Of a DNA stretch of 64,000 nucleotides, positions 41,653-50,627 are shown piece by piece (positions within the stretch are counted from its first letter, which is position 1; every line of letters starts with the position of its first letter). The notes under the pieces are model-generated. The model was not told the DNA's origin, made no database searches, and was given only the letters and a program-made list of their open reading frames with translations. The DNA comes from Pseudomonas sp. CHM02 (GTDB taxonomy: Bacteria > Pseudomonadota > Gammaproteobacteria > Pseudomonadales > Pseudomonadaceae). A program made the translations under genes and the position numbers. The stretch covers positions 1-64,000 of the forward strand of contig NZ_JFCA01000015.1 in the NCBI RefSeq assembly GCF_000612585.1, given 5' to 3'.

Positions 41653-41978
41653 CAAAGCACTCCGTTGAGGTGATAGTTGCCGACAACCTGGTACTTGCGG
41701 CGCAGGGGGTCGTCGAGGGTCGACGGCAGTGCGGTGCGCTGGCCGGTGAGTTCGAATTCGGCGTTGCTCGCGGCGATCAGGGCTTCGGCGGCGGCAATTT
41801 GCGCTTCGGTGGCGGCCACCGGGCTGGGATGGGTTTCGGCGCGTTCCAACAGGGCAGCGGCGACATCGACGCGAATCTGTAAGTCGCCAAAGCGGCTGAT
41901 CACGTAGGGGTCATCGCTTTTCTCGACATGCCGACGGGTGCTGTCCAATAGTTGGCGCGCAAGGCTCAGTGCGGTCAT
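41652..41978 (-). CDS. Stand-alone C-terminal acyl-CoA-dehydrogenase-like domain (SfnB-like fragment), 108 aa
   Basis: A 108-aa helical protein homologous to the C-terminal part of the SfnB-like protein encoded next to it. DPYVISRFGDLQIRVDVAAALLERA matches DPFTIAAIGDLEWRVHGTEAILAKA, and DPLRRKYQVVGNYHLNGV matches DPARWKYHLIGNFVLNGV. The N-terminal and beta domains are absent. Ribosome site GGAGCTTAACC precedes the ATG and the gene overlaps the monooxygenase gene, so it appears to be a maintained gene rather than debris. It may pair with the full-length protein as a subunit. Confidence 0.75.
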   Translation of the reverse strand: MTALSLARQLLDSTRRHVEKSDDPYVISRFGDLQIRVDVAAALLERAETHPSPVAATEAQIAAAEALIAASNAEFELTGQRTALPSTLDDPLRRKYQVVGNYHLNGVL

Positions 41979-41989
41979 GGTTAAGCTCC

Positions 41990-43186
41990 TTAGTTCCAGG
42001 CGTGGCGCGCGGGCTTCACGCCGTTGAGCACGAAGTTGCCGATCAGGTGGTATTTCCAGCGGGCCGGGTCGTGCAGGGTGTGGGTGCGCGCGTTGCGCCA
42101 GAAGCGGTCAAGGTTGTGCTTGCCGGTGACCGAGCGGGTGCCGGCCAGTTCGAAGAGTTTGCTGCTGGCGAGCAAGGCGGTTTCGGCAGAAAGGACTTTG
42201 GCCTGGGCGACCACCAGCGAAGCGTGGGCGACGGTGTCTTCATTGGGCTCGGCAAGAGCGCGGTCCACCGCCAGGCCGGCCTTGGCGAGGATGGCTTCGG
42301 TGCCGTGCACGCGCCATTCCAGGTCGCCGATGGCGGCGATGGTGAACGGGTCTTGCCAGCCGTGATCCTGTTGGCTGTCGATCCACGGTCGCGCCTGGCG
42401 TGCATGGATCTTGGCTTGTTCAAGGGCGCCCAGGGCGATGCCGGTGTCGACCGCTGCCTGGATGATCTGTGAAATCGGGCCGTTGGCGGTGGGTTGGTCG
42501 AAGGCTTGGTGAGCGGGGATCACCGCGCTGAGGGGCACGGTTACGCCATCGAGGGTCACGCCGCCGCTGGCGGTGGTGCGCTGACCGAAGCCGTCCCAGC
42601 TGTCGATCACACTCAGGCCTTGGGCATCGCGCTCGATAAAGGCGATGAACGCCTGGTCTTTTTCGTTGTTGCCAACCGTAGGCACGATGTGGGCGAACAG
42701 CGCACCGGTGCAGTAGAACTTCTCACCGTTGATTTGCGCGGTATCGCCGTGGAAACGAATCTGCGTGTCGAAGGTGCCGGCGTTCTTGCTCTTGGCTTCG
42801 GAGAAGGCATTGCCGAAACGATAGCCGGCGAGGATCTTGCCGAAGTAGTAGCGCTTTTGTTCCTCGGTCGCGGTTTGCAGCAGGATATCCACTACGCCCA
42901 GGTGGTTTTGCGGGATCTGCCCAAGAGACGGGTCGGCGACGGAGATCAGTTTGATCACCTCGGCCACGGTCACATATGACACTCCGGCGCCGCCGTAGGC
43001 TTTGGGAACGGTAATGCCCCACAAGCCGCTGGCAGAAAACTCGTCAAGCTCGGCGACCGGCAGGCGCCGCTCGCGGTCGCGCACGCTGGCATCGACAGCA
43101 AAACGTGCGGCCAGACGCGTGGCGACCTCGATGGCTTCCGCGTCCGAGCGGATGATATGGGCAGGGTGTTGAGGGTGGGCTGACAT
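41990..43186 (-). CDS. sfnB: SfnB-family sulfur acquisition oxidoreductase (acyl-CoA dehydrogenase fold)
   Basis: A 398-aa acyl-CoA dehydrogenase-fold flavoprotein of the SfnB/DszC-like group: RLPVAELDEFSASGLWGITVPKAYGGAGVSYVTVAEVIKLISVADPSLGQIPQNHLG, FGNAFSEAKSKNAGTFDTQI, INGEKFYCTGALFAHIVPT, and the C-terminal four-helix bundle with RFWRNARTHTLHDPARWKYHLIGNFVLNG. Members are induced by sulfate starvation and linked to oxidation of sulfones or related organosulfur compounds. It is first in the ten-gene operon. The C-terminal ending KPARHAWN is typical. Confidence 0.9.
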   Translation of the reverse strand: MSAHPQHPAHIIRSDAEAIEVATRLAARFAVDASVRDRERRLPVAELDEFSASGLWGITVPKAYGGAGVSYVTVAEVIKLISVADPSLGQIPQNHLGVVDILLQTATEEQKRYYFGKILAGYRFGNAFSEAKSKNAGTFDTQIRFHGDTAQINGEKFYCTGALFAHIVPTVGNNEKDQAFIAFIERDAQGLSVIDSWDGFGQRTTASGGVTLDGVTVPLSAVIPAHQAFDQPTANGPISQIIQAAVDTGIALGALEQAKIHARQARPWIDSQQDHGWQDPFTIAAIGDLEWRVHGTEAILAKAGLAVDRALAEPNEDTVAHASLVVAQAKVLSAETALLASSKLFELAGTRSVTGKHNLDRFWRNARTHTLHDPARWKYHLIGNFVLNGVKPARHAWN

Positions 43187-43290
43187 GGGCCGACTCCAGG
43201 CTCCGATAAGATACGGAAGCCACTGCAGGAGTCATGCCCGAAGCTGACCCTTAACAAAACAGGCCAGTTACACAATTATCAGGAGAAAAA

Positions 43291-43380
43291 ATGGGAGCAA
43301 ACCAACAAAGTGTTGAACCTCTGTTGCTCCATCAACAGTTGCTTGTCAAAAGCAACCTTCTCTCACCCATCACATACTAA
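43291..43380 (+). CDS. Possible 29-aa small ORF
   Basis: ATG 43291 is preceded by AGGAGAAAAA, a very good ribosome site, and the frame codes MGANQQSVEPLLLHQQLLVK and nine more residues before TAA. It lies in AT-richer DNA between sfnB (divergent) and a convergent orphan gene that ends one base later. No homology is recognised; it could be a leader or chance. Confidence 0.3.
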   Translation: MGANQQSVEPLLLHQQLLVKSNLLSPITY

Positions 43381-43728
43381 TTAATCTACAACTTGATATA
43401 TAGCCTGATGCGAGCGCATTTCCCCGCTTTGTTTCTTAATCTTATAGTACGCTGACGCAGAGGTGGCGCCAACAAAGAGCGCATCATACAATCTTCGGGT
43501 AACGACTTCCGTTGTAGAGACGATCTCCCCATAGGTAAACCAATCCCACTGTCCATCAGTACCTACATAGAGCGAGTACTCATCGCCAACCTCAATATCG
43601 AGGTAAAGAGGAAGGACAAAAGTGGCTCTGTCACCTGCTACCTCCGAACGGGAGATCGTTTCATTTTGCGAAGGAACAATAGCTGGGGCTACGAGAAAAT
43701 CCGCTCGAGATACTAATACTCCGTTCAT
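43381..43728 (-). CDS. Hypothetical protein, 115 aa, in AT-rich DNA
   Basis: An acidic, soluble, strand-rich protein (MNGVLVSRADFLVAPAIVPS...FVLPLYLDIEVGDEYSLYVGTDGQWDWFTYGEIVSTTEVV...). No signal peptide or membrane helix. Base composition is well below the surrounding genes in G+C, which suggests recent acquisition. ATG 43728 is chosen because AAGG stands eight bases before it; the ATG six bases upstream is too close to that site. I do not recognise a family. Confidence 0.65.
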   Translation of the reverse strand: MNGVLVSRADFLVAPAIVPSQNETISRSEVAGDRATFVLPLYLDIEVGDEYSLYVGTDGQWDWFTYGEIVSTTEVVTRRLYDALFVGATSASAYYKIKKQSGEMRSHQAIYQVVD

Positions 43729-43862
43729 ATCCATATCCTTATATTGGGTTCTTGACAGTTCAATTATTGCGACAACACCAACAAGTCAACACATAGCGAA
43801 TATGCAAAAACTTAGTGATTGACGCAAAAACACCATAACTGAAGGAAAAACCAAAAATAAGC

Positions 43863-43883
43863 TGTCAACTCTCACAGTTGACA
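43863..43883 (-). terminator. Terminator-like hairpin after the XRE-cupin gene
   Basis: TGTCAACT (43863-43870) pairs with AGTTGACA (43876-43883). On the minus strand the stem is followed by GCTTATTTTTGGTTTTT. It lies 3 nt beyond the stop at 43886, so it most likely ends that transcript. Confidence 0.7.
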
Positions 43884-43885
43884 AA

Positions 43886-44461
43886 CTAAATAACGACATT
43901 CCGTACAAACTTCACGGCGACGTCCCCATCATTGCGATAGGCATGAGGCTGATGGCTGGCGAACATGAAAAACTCACCTGCGTTGATGGTGTTTTCTGCG
44001 TCCCCCACCACCAGGGTCAGGCTGCCCTCAAAGACAAATAGCTGCTCGCTCCACCCTTCCAGGTCCGGGTCCGGGCAGTAACGATCACCGGGTTCAAGGC
44101 GCCACTCCCACAACTCTACTTCACGCCGCGCGGTGGCTTTGGCCAGCAATACCGCCTTGCTGCCGGTAATTTCACCGGCCCAGGCCAATTCGTTGATCCG
44201 GCTGTGGTCACGCACATCCGGGGCCTGAATCAGATCACTGAACGCCACATCCAGCGCTTCGGCGACTCGGTCCAGCGTGGACAGGCTGACGTTTTTCTCC
44301 CCCGCCTCAATGGCCACCAGCATGCGTCGGCTGACCCCGGACTTTTCCGAAAGCGCGGTCTGGCTCAGGTCGGCAGCATGGCGCAGGCGACGAACGTTCT
44401 GGCTGACGTGCTGCAGGACCGAAGCCCGTTGCGGATTTTCTTTGTGCACTATATTGCTCAA
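43886..44461 (-). CDS. XRE-cupin transcriptional regulator
   Basis: A 191-aa regulator: an N-terminal helix-turn-helix (VLQHVSQNVRRLRHAADLSQTALSEKSGVSRRMLVAIEAGEKNVSLSTLDRVAEALDV, about residues 15-72) and a C-terminal cupin sensor (LEPGDRYCPDPDLEGWSEQLFVFEGSLTLVVGDAENTINAGEFFMFASHQPHAYRN). Such proteins often control an adjacent metabolic or export gene in response to a small molecule. It is divergent from the EamA exporter with 80 nt between, so autoregulation and control of that gene are likely. Confidence 0.92.
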   Translation of the reverse strand: MSNIVHKENPQRASVLQHVSQNVRRLRHAADLSQTALSEKSGVSRRMLVAIEAGEKNVSLSTLDRVAEALDVAFSDLIQAPDVRDHSRINELAWAGEITGSKAVLLAKATARREVELWEWRLEPGDRYCPDPDLEGWSEQLFVFEGSLTLVVGDAENTINAGEFFMFASHQPHAYRNDGDVAVKFVRNVVI

Positions 44462-44541
44462 TGGGTGGATGTGCGCAGTATACTGCCCAGCGTGCGGCGC
44501 ATTGTGCGGTCCGTACCTTTCCCTTGCAAGACTGAGCCGCC

Positions 44542-45471
44542 ATGACCACCCCGAATCCTGCCCCGCGTTTCAACCGTTTCAGCAAAGCCGAATGCATCCT
44601 GGTGGTGATCACCATGATCTGGGGCGGCACGTTTTTGCTGGTGCAGCACGCGATGACCGTCAGCGGGCCGATGTTTTTTGTCGGTTTGCGCTTTGCGGCG
44701 GCGGCGATTGTGGTCGGGTTCTTTTCCTTGCGCACCTTGCGCGACCTGACGCTGTTCGAGTTGAAGGCCGGCGTGTTTATCGGCGTGGCGATCATGTTTG
44801 GCTACGGCCTGCAAACCATTGGCTTGCAGACGATCCTGAGCAGCCAGTCGGCGTTTATCACCGCGCTCTATGTGCCGTTCGTGCCGTTGCTGCAATGGCT
44901 GGTGCTGGGCCGCCGCCCGGGGTTGATGCCGAGCATTGGCATCATGCTGGCATTTACCGGCTTGATGCTGCTGACCGGCCCGGCGGGCGCTTCGCTGAAT
45001 TTCAGCCCCGGTGAAATCGCCACGTTGATCGGCGCGGTCGCGATCGCGGCAGAGATCATCCTGATCAGCGCATTTGCCGGGCAGGTGGATGTGCGCCGGG
45101 TGACCGTGGTGCAACTGGCCACGGCGTCGTTGTTGTCGTTCCTGATGGTGGTGCCGATGGGCGAGGCGCTGCCGGGGTTTTCATGGTTATTGCTGTTCAG
45201 TGCAGTGGGCCTGGGCTTGACCAGTGCGGTGATCCAGGTGGCGATGAACTGGGCACAGCAAAGTGTTTCGCCCACCCGCGCCACGTTGATTTATGCCGGT
45301 GAGCCGGTGTGGGCCGGCGTGGTGGGGCGGATCGCGGGGGAGCGTTTTCCGCCGATTGCGATGGTGGGGGCGGCGTTGATTGTGGCGGCGGTGATTGTCA
45401 GTGAGATGAAGACCAAGGGGCAGAAGGCCCTCGAATTGCGCGATGAGCGGGAACAGGAACAGCAGGGATGA
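44542..45471 (+). CDS. EamA/DMT-family transporter
   Basis: A 309-aa inner-membrane protein with ten hydrophobic helices in two EamA repeats (first from KAECILVVITMIWGGTFLLVQHAMT, second from GEIATLIGAVAIAAEIILISAFAG). Ends with a charged tail (KTKGQKALELRDEREQEQQG). This family exports amino acids, metabolites or drugs; substrate unknown. Upstream, TATACT within GCGCAGTATACTGCCC (44475 region) may be its -10 box and overlaps the region the XRE-cupin regulator would bind. Confidence 0.9.
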   Translation: MTTPNPAPRFNRFSKAECILVVITMIWGGTFLLVQHAMTVSGPMFFVGLRFAAAAIVVGFFSLRTLRDLTLFELKAGVFIGVAIMFGYGLQTIGLQTILSSQSAFITALYVPFVPLLQWLVLGRRPGLMPSIGIMLAFTGLMLLTGPAGASLNFSPGEIATLIGAVAIAAEIILISAFAGQVDVRRVTVVQLATASLLSFLMVVPMGEALPGFSWLLLFSAVGLGLTSAVIQVAMNWAQQSVSPTRATLIYAGEPVWAGVVGRIAGERFPPIAMVGAALIVAAVIVSEMKTKGQKALELRDEREQEQQG

Positions 45472-45501
45472 GGTCCGAATAGTTACAATGGCTGTCAGAT
45501 T

Positions 45502-45530
45502 GCCATCGCGGGCAAGCCCGGCTCCCACAG
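45502..45530. repeat. Single REP
   Basis: GCCATCGCGGGCAAGCCCGG followed by CTCCCACA, downstream of the EamA gene. The 211-nt gap to mrpA shows nothing else definite apart from GAAATGGGCGATTTC, a short inverted repeat. Confidence 0.6.
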
Positions 45531-45682
45531 GGGGCGGTGTCGCGTGCCCGAATCGGGTTTCCTGAAACAACGCGAAATGGGCGATTTCAGCTTAGCTTGT
45601 AGGATCCTGCCACATGTTGCCGTTTGGTGATCGTTAAAGCGGCACGTATGATGCATCCCAAACTCCTGCAGATTAGAAGCCT

Positions 45683-48604
45683 ATGTCCCTGATAGTTCTA
45701 CTGCTTCTGCCATTCATTGGCAGCTGTCTGGCGGCCTTGTTGCCGCACAATGCACGTAACACCGAATCCCTGCTGGCCGGCCTTGTGGCCCTGGTCGGCA
45801 CCCTTCAAGTCGCCCTGCTCTACCCCCAGATCGCCCACGGTGGCGTGATCCGCGAAGAATTCATGTGGTTGCCCAGCCTCGGGCTGAACTTCGTGTTGCG
45901 CATGGACGGGTTTGCCTGGCTGTTCTCGATGCTGGTGCTGGGCATCGGCACGCTGGTGTCGCTGTATGCGCGCTACTACATGTCGCCGGATGATCCGGTG
46001 CCGCGCTTCTTTGCGTTTTTCCTGGCCTTCATGGGCGCCATGCTCGGGCTGGTGATCTCCGGCAACCTGGTCCAGATCGTATTCTTCTGGGAACTGACCA
46101 GCCTGTTCTCGTTCCTGCTGATCGGCTATTGGCACCACCGCGCCGATGCGCGGCGCGGTGCGTACATGGCGTTGATGGTCACCGGCGCCGGCGGTTTGTG
46201 CCTGCTGGCGGGCGTGATGCTGCTGGGGCATATCGTCGGCAGCTACGACCTTGACCAGGTGCTGGCGGCCGGCGATCAGATTCGCGCGCACTCGCTGTAC
46301 CCGGTCATGCTGGCCCTGGTGCTGATCGGCGCCCTGAGCAAAAGCGCCCAGTTCCCCTTCCACTTCTGGCTGCCCCATGCGATGGCAGCCCCCACGCCGG
46401 TGTCGGCGTACCTGCATTCGGCGACGATGGTGAAGGCCGGCGTGTTCCTGCTGGCCCGCCTGTGGCCGTCGCTGTCCGGCAGCGAAGAATGGTTCTGGAT
46501 CGTCGGCGGTGCCGGCGCCCTCACCCTCCTCCTCGGCGCTTACTGCGCCATGTTCCAGAATGATCTCAAGGGCCTGCTGGCCTACTCCACCATCAGCCAC
46601 CTCGGGCTGATCACCTTGCTGCTGGGGCTCAACAGCCCACTGGCTGCCGTCGCGGCCGTGTTCCATATCCTCAACCACGCCACGTTCAAGGCCTCGCTGT
46701 TCATGGCGGCGGGCATCATCGACCACGAAAGCGGCACACGGGACATCCGCAAGCTCAGCGGGCTGGTGCGGTTGATCCCGTTTACCGCGACCCTGGCGAT
46801 GGTGGCCAGTGCGTCCATGGCCGGCGTGCCGTTGCTCAACGGTTTCCTGTCCAAAGAGATGTTCTTCGCCGAAACCGTGTTCATCACCTCGACTGCCTGG
46901 GTGGAGTTTGCCCTGCCGTTGATCGCGACCATCGCCGGTACGTTCAGCGTGGCCTACGCCCTGCGGTTTACCGTCGACGTGTTCTTCGGCCCGACCGCGA
47001 CCAACCTGCCGCACACGCCCCACGAACCGCCACGCTGGATGCGTGCGCCGGTCGAGATGCTGGTGTTCACCTGCCTGCTGGTGGGGATCTTTCCGGCCCA
47101 GGTGGTCGGTTCGATCCTCGCCGCCGCCGCACTGCCGGTGGTCGGCGGTGTGCTGCCGGAGTACAGCCTGGCGATCTGGCACGGCTGGAACGCGCCGATG
47201 ATCATGAGCCTGGTGGCCATGTCCGGTGGCGTGGTGCTGTACCTGCTGCTGCGCAAGCAACTCAAGCGCGGCCGCTTCAAATACCCGCCGGTGATCAGCT
47301 ACTTCAATGGCAAGCGCGGCTTCGAGCGCAGCCTGGTAGTGATGATGCGCGGCGTGCGCAGGATCGAGAAACGCATCAGCACCAAGCGCCTGCAGACGCA
47401 ACTCTTCTTGCTGGTGCTGGTGGCGGTGATCGGCGGCATGATCCCGATGATCAACAGCGGCCTCAGCTGGGGCGACCGGCCGAAGATCCCGGGTTCCATC
47501 GTGTTCGTGACCCTGTGGCTGCTGGCGATTGCCTGTGCCCTCGGCGCCGCCTGGCAAGCCAAGTATCACCGGCTGGCAGCCCTGACCATGGTCAGCGTGT
47601 GCGGCCTGATGACCTGCGTCACCTTCGTGTGGTTCTCGGCGCCGGACCTGGCGCTGACGCAGTTGGTGGTGGAAGTGGTCACCACCGTACTGATCCTGCT
47701 CGGCCTGCGCTGGCTGCCACGGCGGATCGAAGAAGTCTCGCCACTGCCCAGCTCGCTGCGCAAGGCTCGCATCCGCCGCTTGCGTGACTTCCTGCTGTCT
47801 ACCGTGGTGGGCGGCGGCATGGCGTTGCTGTCCTATGCGATGCTGACGCGCCAGACACCCAACGACATCTCCTCGTTCTACCTCAGTCGCGCCCTGCCCG
47901 AAGGCGGCGGCAGCAATGTGGTGAACGTGATGCTGGTGGACTTCCGTGGCTTCGACACCCTGGGTGAGATCACCGTGCTCGGTGCCGTGGCGCTGACGGT
48001 GTACGCCCTGCTGCGGCGCTTCCGCCCTTCCAAGGAAAGCATGCAACTGCCCGCGCAACAGCGCCAGTTGGCGCCGGACGTGGCCACCGACCTGGTCAAC
48101 CCGCGCCAGGCCAGCGACACCGCGCTGGGCTTCATGATGGTGCCGGCGGTGCTGGTGCGCCTGCTGCTGCCGATTGCGCTGGTGGTGTCGTTCTACCTGT
48201 TCATGCGCGGCCACAACCAACCGGGTGGCGGGTTTGTCGCCGGCCTGGTGATGTCGGTCGCGTTTATCCTGCAATACATGGTTGCCGGCACGCAGTGGGT
48301 CGAGGCGCAGATGAGCCTGCGGCCGATGCGCTGGATGGGCTTCGGGCTGTTCTCGGCGACACTGACCGGGCTCGGTGCGCTGTTTGCCGGCTACCCGTTC
48401 CTCACCACTCATACCTGGCATTTCAGCCTGCCGGTGCTTGGCGATATTCATATCGCCAGCGCGCTGTTCTTCGACGTCGGCGTGTACGCCATGGTCGTCG
48501 GCTCCACGCTGCTGATGCTCACCGCCCTCGGTCACCAGTCCGTGCGGGCCCATAAACCGAGCAACCAGGCCAAAGTGGTTGCCGCAACGGAAGGAGCCGC
48601 CTGA
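45683..48604 (+). CDS. mrpA: Na+(K+)/H+ antiporter subunit A, fused A/B form
   Basis: A 973-aa polytopic membrane protein, first in a six-gene Mrp operon. The N-terminal 500 residues are NuoL/MrpA-like (FFWELTSLFSFLLIGYWHH, KSAQFPFHFWLPHAMAAPTPVSAYLHSATMVKAGVFLLARL, AMFQNDLKGLLAYSTISHLG). The C-terminal part has the MrpB-type region (PVLVRLLLPIALVVSFYLFMRGHNQPGGGFVAGLVMS). Length matches the fused MrpA-MrpB (PhaAB) form common in pseudomonads. The complex exchanges cytoplasmic Na+ or K+ for protons. Its stop shares a base with the mrpC start. Confidence 0.96.
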   Translation: MSLIVLLLLPFIGSCLAALLPHNARNTESLLAGLVALVGTLQVALLYPQIAHGGVIREEFMWLPSLGLNFVLRMDGFAWLFSMLVLGIGTLVSLYARYYMSPDDPVPRFFAFFLAFMGAMLGLVISGNLVQIVFFWELTSLFSFLLIGYWHHRADARRGAYMALMVTGAGGLCLLAGVMLLGHIVGSYDLDQVLAAGDQIRAHSLYPVMLALVLIGALSKSAQFPFHFWLPHAMAAPTPVSAYLHSATMVKAGVFLLARLWPSLSGSEEWFWIVGGAGALTLLLGAYCAMFQNDLKGLLAYSTISHLGLITLLLGLNSPLAAVAAVFHILNHATFKASLFMAAGIIDHESGTRDIRKLSGLVRLIPFTATLAMVASASMAGVPLLNGFLSKEMFFAETVFITSTAWVEFALPLIATIAGTFSVAYALRFTVDVFFGPTATNLPHTPHEPPRWMRAPVEMLVFTCLLVGIFPAQVVGSILAAAALPVVGGVLPEYSLAIWHGWNAPMIMSLVAMSGGVVLYLLLRKQLKRGRFKYPPVISYFNGKRGFERSLVVMMRGVRRIEKRISTKRLQTQLFLLVLVAVIGGMIPMINSGLSWGDRPKIPGSIVFVTLWLLAIACALGAAWQAKYHRLAALTMVSVCGLMTCVTFVWFSAPDLALTQLVVEVVTTVLILLGLRWLPRRIEEVSPLPSSLRKARIRRLRDFLLSTVVGGGMALLSYAMLTRQTPNDISSFYLSRALPEGGGSNVVNVMLVDFRGFDTLGEITVLGAVALTVYALLRRFRPSKESMQLPAQQRQLAPDVATDLVNPRQASDTALGFMMVPAVLVRLLLPIALVVSFYLFMRGHNQPGGGFVAGLVMSVAFILQYMVAGTQWVEAQMSLRPMRWMGFGLFSATLTGLGALFAGYPFLTTHTWHFSLPVLGDIHIASALFFDVGVYAMVVGSTLLMLTALGHQSVRAHKPSNQAKVVAATEGAA

Positions 48605-48948
48605 TGGAAGAAGTCATCGCAATTGCCATTGGGGTCCTGGCGGCCTCCGGCGTCTGGCTGATCCTGCGGCCACGGACGTTCCAGGTGGTGATGGGCCTAT
48701 GCCTGCTGTCGTATGGGGTCAACCTGTTCATTTTCAGCATGGGCAGCCTGTTTATCGGCAAGGAACCGATCATCAAGGACGGCGTGCCGCAAGACCTGCT
48801 CAACTACACCGACCCACTGCCCCAGGCGCTGGTACTCACGGCTATCGTGATCAGCTTCGCCATGACCGCGCTGTTCCTGGTGGTGCTGCTGGCATCCCGG
48901 GGCCTGACCGGCACTGACCATGTGGACGGCCGGGAGCCCAAGGAATGA
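48604..48948 (+). CDS. mrpC: Na+(K+)/H+ antiporter subunit C
   Basis: A 114-aa NuoK-like membrane protein with three helices: VIAIAIGVLAASGVWLIL, GLCLLSYGVNLFIFSMGSLF, and LTAIVISFAMTALFLVVLLAS. The SYGVNLFIF and DPLPQALVLTAIVISFA motifs are standard for MrpC. Overlaps both neighbours by a few bases. Confidence 0.96.
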   Translation: MEEVIAIAIGVLAASGVWLILRPRTFQVVMGLCLLSYGVNLFIFSMGSLFIGKEPIIKDGVPQDLLNYTDPLPQALVLTAIVISFAMTALFLVVLLASRGLTGTDHVDGREPKE

Positions 48949-50627
48949 CGTGGATGAATCAACTGATCGTCGCGCCGATCCTGCTGCCGTTGCTCACCGC
49001 CGCCCTGATGCTGATGCTCGGCGAGAAGCACCGGCCGCTGAAAGCGCGTATCAACCTGTTCTCCAGCATGATCGGCCTGGGCATCGCCATCCTGCTGCTG
49101 TACTGGACGCAACAAGGCGGCCCCGGCTCCATCGGCGTGTACCTGCCGGGCAACTGGCAAGTGCCGTTCGGCATCGTGCTGGTGGTGGACCAACTGTCGG
49201 CGCTGATGCTGGTGCTCACCGGCATCATCGGCGTGAGCGCGCTGCTGTTCGCCATGGCGCGCTGGGACCGCGCGGGCACCAGCTTCCACGCGCTGTTCCA
49301 GGTGCAGATGATGGGCTTGTATGGCGCCTTCCTCACTGCCGACCTGTTCAACCTGTTCGTGTTCTTCGAGGTGCTGCTGGCGGCGTCCTATGGCTTGATG
49401 CTGCACGGTTCCGGGCGTGCGCGGGTGTCCTCGGGGCTGCATTACATCGCGATCAACCTGCTGGCGTCGTCGTTGTTCCTGATTGGCGCGGCGATGATCT
49501 ACGGCGTCACCGGCACGCTGAACTTCGCTGACCTGGCGCTGAAAATCCCGCTGGTGCCCGAGGCTGATCGCGGCCTGTTGCACGCCGGTGCGGCCATCCT
49601 CGCGACGGCATTCCTGGCCAAGGCCGGCATGTGGCCGCTGAACTTCTGGCTGGCGCCCGCCTACTCCTCGGCCAGCGCGCCGGTGGCGGCGATGTTCGCG
49701 ATCATGACCAAGGTCGGCGTGTACACCGTGCTGCGCCTGTGGACCCTGCTGTTCTCCGGCCAGGCCGGGGCGTCAGCGCTGTTTGGCGGCGACTGGCTGG
49801 TGTATGGCGGCATGGCGACCATCATCTGCGCGGCGCTGGCGATGGTGGCGGCGCAGCGACTGGAGCGCATGGCCAGCTTGAGCATCCTGGTGTCGGCCGG
49901 GATCCTGCTGTCGGCAGTCGGTTTCGCCCAGCCAAGCCTGACCGCGGGCGCGCTGTTCTATCTGGTCAGTTCTACCTTGGCATTAAGCGCGCTGTTCCTG
50001 CTGGCCGAACTGATCGAGCGTTCGCGCTCGGCCAATGACCTGCCGCTGGACGAAGAGATCGATGCGCTGCCCAAGGCCATGGAGTCCCTGCATCCGCGCC
50101 CTGGCGTCAACCTCGATGACGAGCAGCAAGCCGTGGTCGGCCAGGTGATTCCATGGACCATGGCCTTCCTGGGCTTGAGCTTTATCGCCTGTGCCCTGCT
50201 GATTATCGGCATGCCGCCGCTGTCCGGGTTTATCGGCAAGCTCAGTCTGTTGAGTGCGCTGGTCAATCCGCTGGGCCTGGGCGTCAGTGTCGATGAACCG
50301 ATTCGTCCCGCCGCCTGGGGCCTGGTGGCGTTGCTGATCCTCTCCGGCCTGGCGTCGCTGATCGCCTTCGCGCGCCTGGGCATCCAGCGTTTCTGGACCC
50401 CGGAAGAGCGTCCATCGCCGCTGTTGCGCCGCTACGAGTGCGTGCCGATCTTCTTCCTGCTCGGTCTCAGCATTCTGCTGACGTTCAAGGCCGAACCGCT
50501 GATGCGCTACACCCAGGCCACCGCCGTCAGCCTGAACAACCCGGAGCACTATGTGATGGCGGTGATGGCGACGCGTCCGGTGCCAAGCCCTGAAGCCCAG
50601 GCGGCCGCGCTGGAGGTGCAACCATGA
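48945..50627 (+). CDS. mrpD: Na+(K+)/H+ antiporter subunit D
   Basis: A 560-aa NuoM/N-like membrane protein, about 14 helices, with the conserved LFNLFVFFEVLLAASYGLMLHG, AFLAKAGMWPLNFWLAPAYSSASAPVAAMFAIMTKVGVYTVLRL and a polar insert (about 365-400) before the last helices. It is part of the proton-moving core of the Mrp complex. It overlaps mrpC and mrpE by 4 nt each. Confidence 0.96.
   Translation: MTWMNQLIVAPILLPLLTAALMLMLGEKHRPLKARINLFSSMIGLGIAILLLYWTQQGGPGSIGVYLPGNWQVPFGIVLVVDQLSALMLVLTGIIGVSALLFAMARWDRAGTSFHALFQVQMMGLYGAFLTADLFNLFVFFEVLLAASYGLMLHGSGRARVSSGLHYIAINLLASSLFLIGAAMIYGVTGTLNFADLALKIPLVPEADRGLLHAGAAILATAFLAKAGMWPLNFWLAPAYSSASAPVAAMFAIMTKVGVYTVLRLWTLLFSGQAGASALFGGDWLVYGGMATIICAALAMVAAQRLERMASLSILVSAGILLSAVGFAQPSLTAGALFYLVSSTLALSALFLLAELIERSRSANDLPLDEEIDALPKAMESLHPRPGVNLDDEQQAVVGQVIPWTMAFLGLSFIACALLIIGMPPLSGFIGKLSLLSALVNPLGLGVSVDEPIRPAAWGLVALLILSGLASLIAFARLGIQRFWTPEERPSPLLRRYECVPIFFLLGLSILLTFKAEPLMRYTQATAVSLNNPEHYVMAVMATRPVPSPEAQAAALEVQP

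Noticed and set aside
45698..48553. 951-aa minus-strand open frame over mrpA
   Set aside because: Antisense shadow rich in His/Gln/Arg; mrpA is unmistakable on the plus strand.
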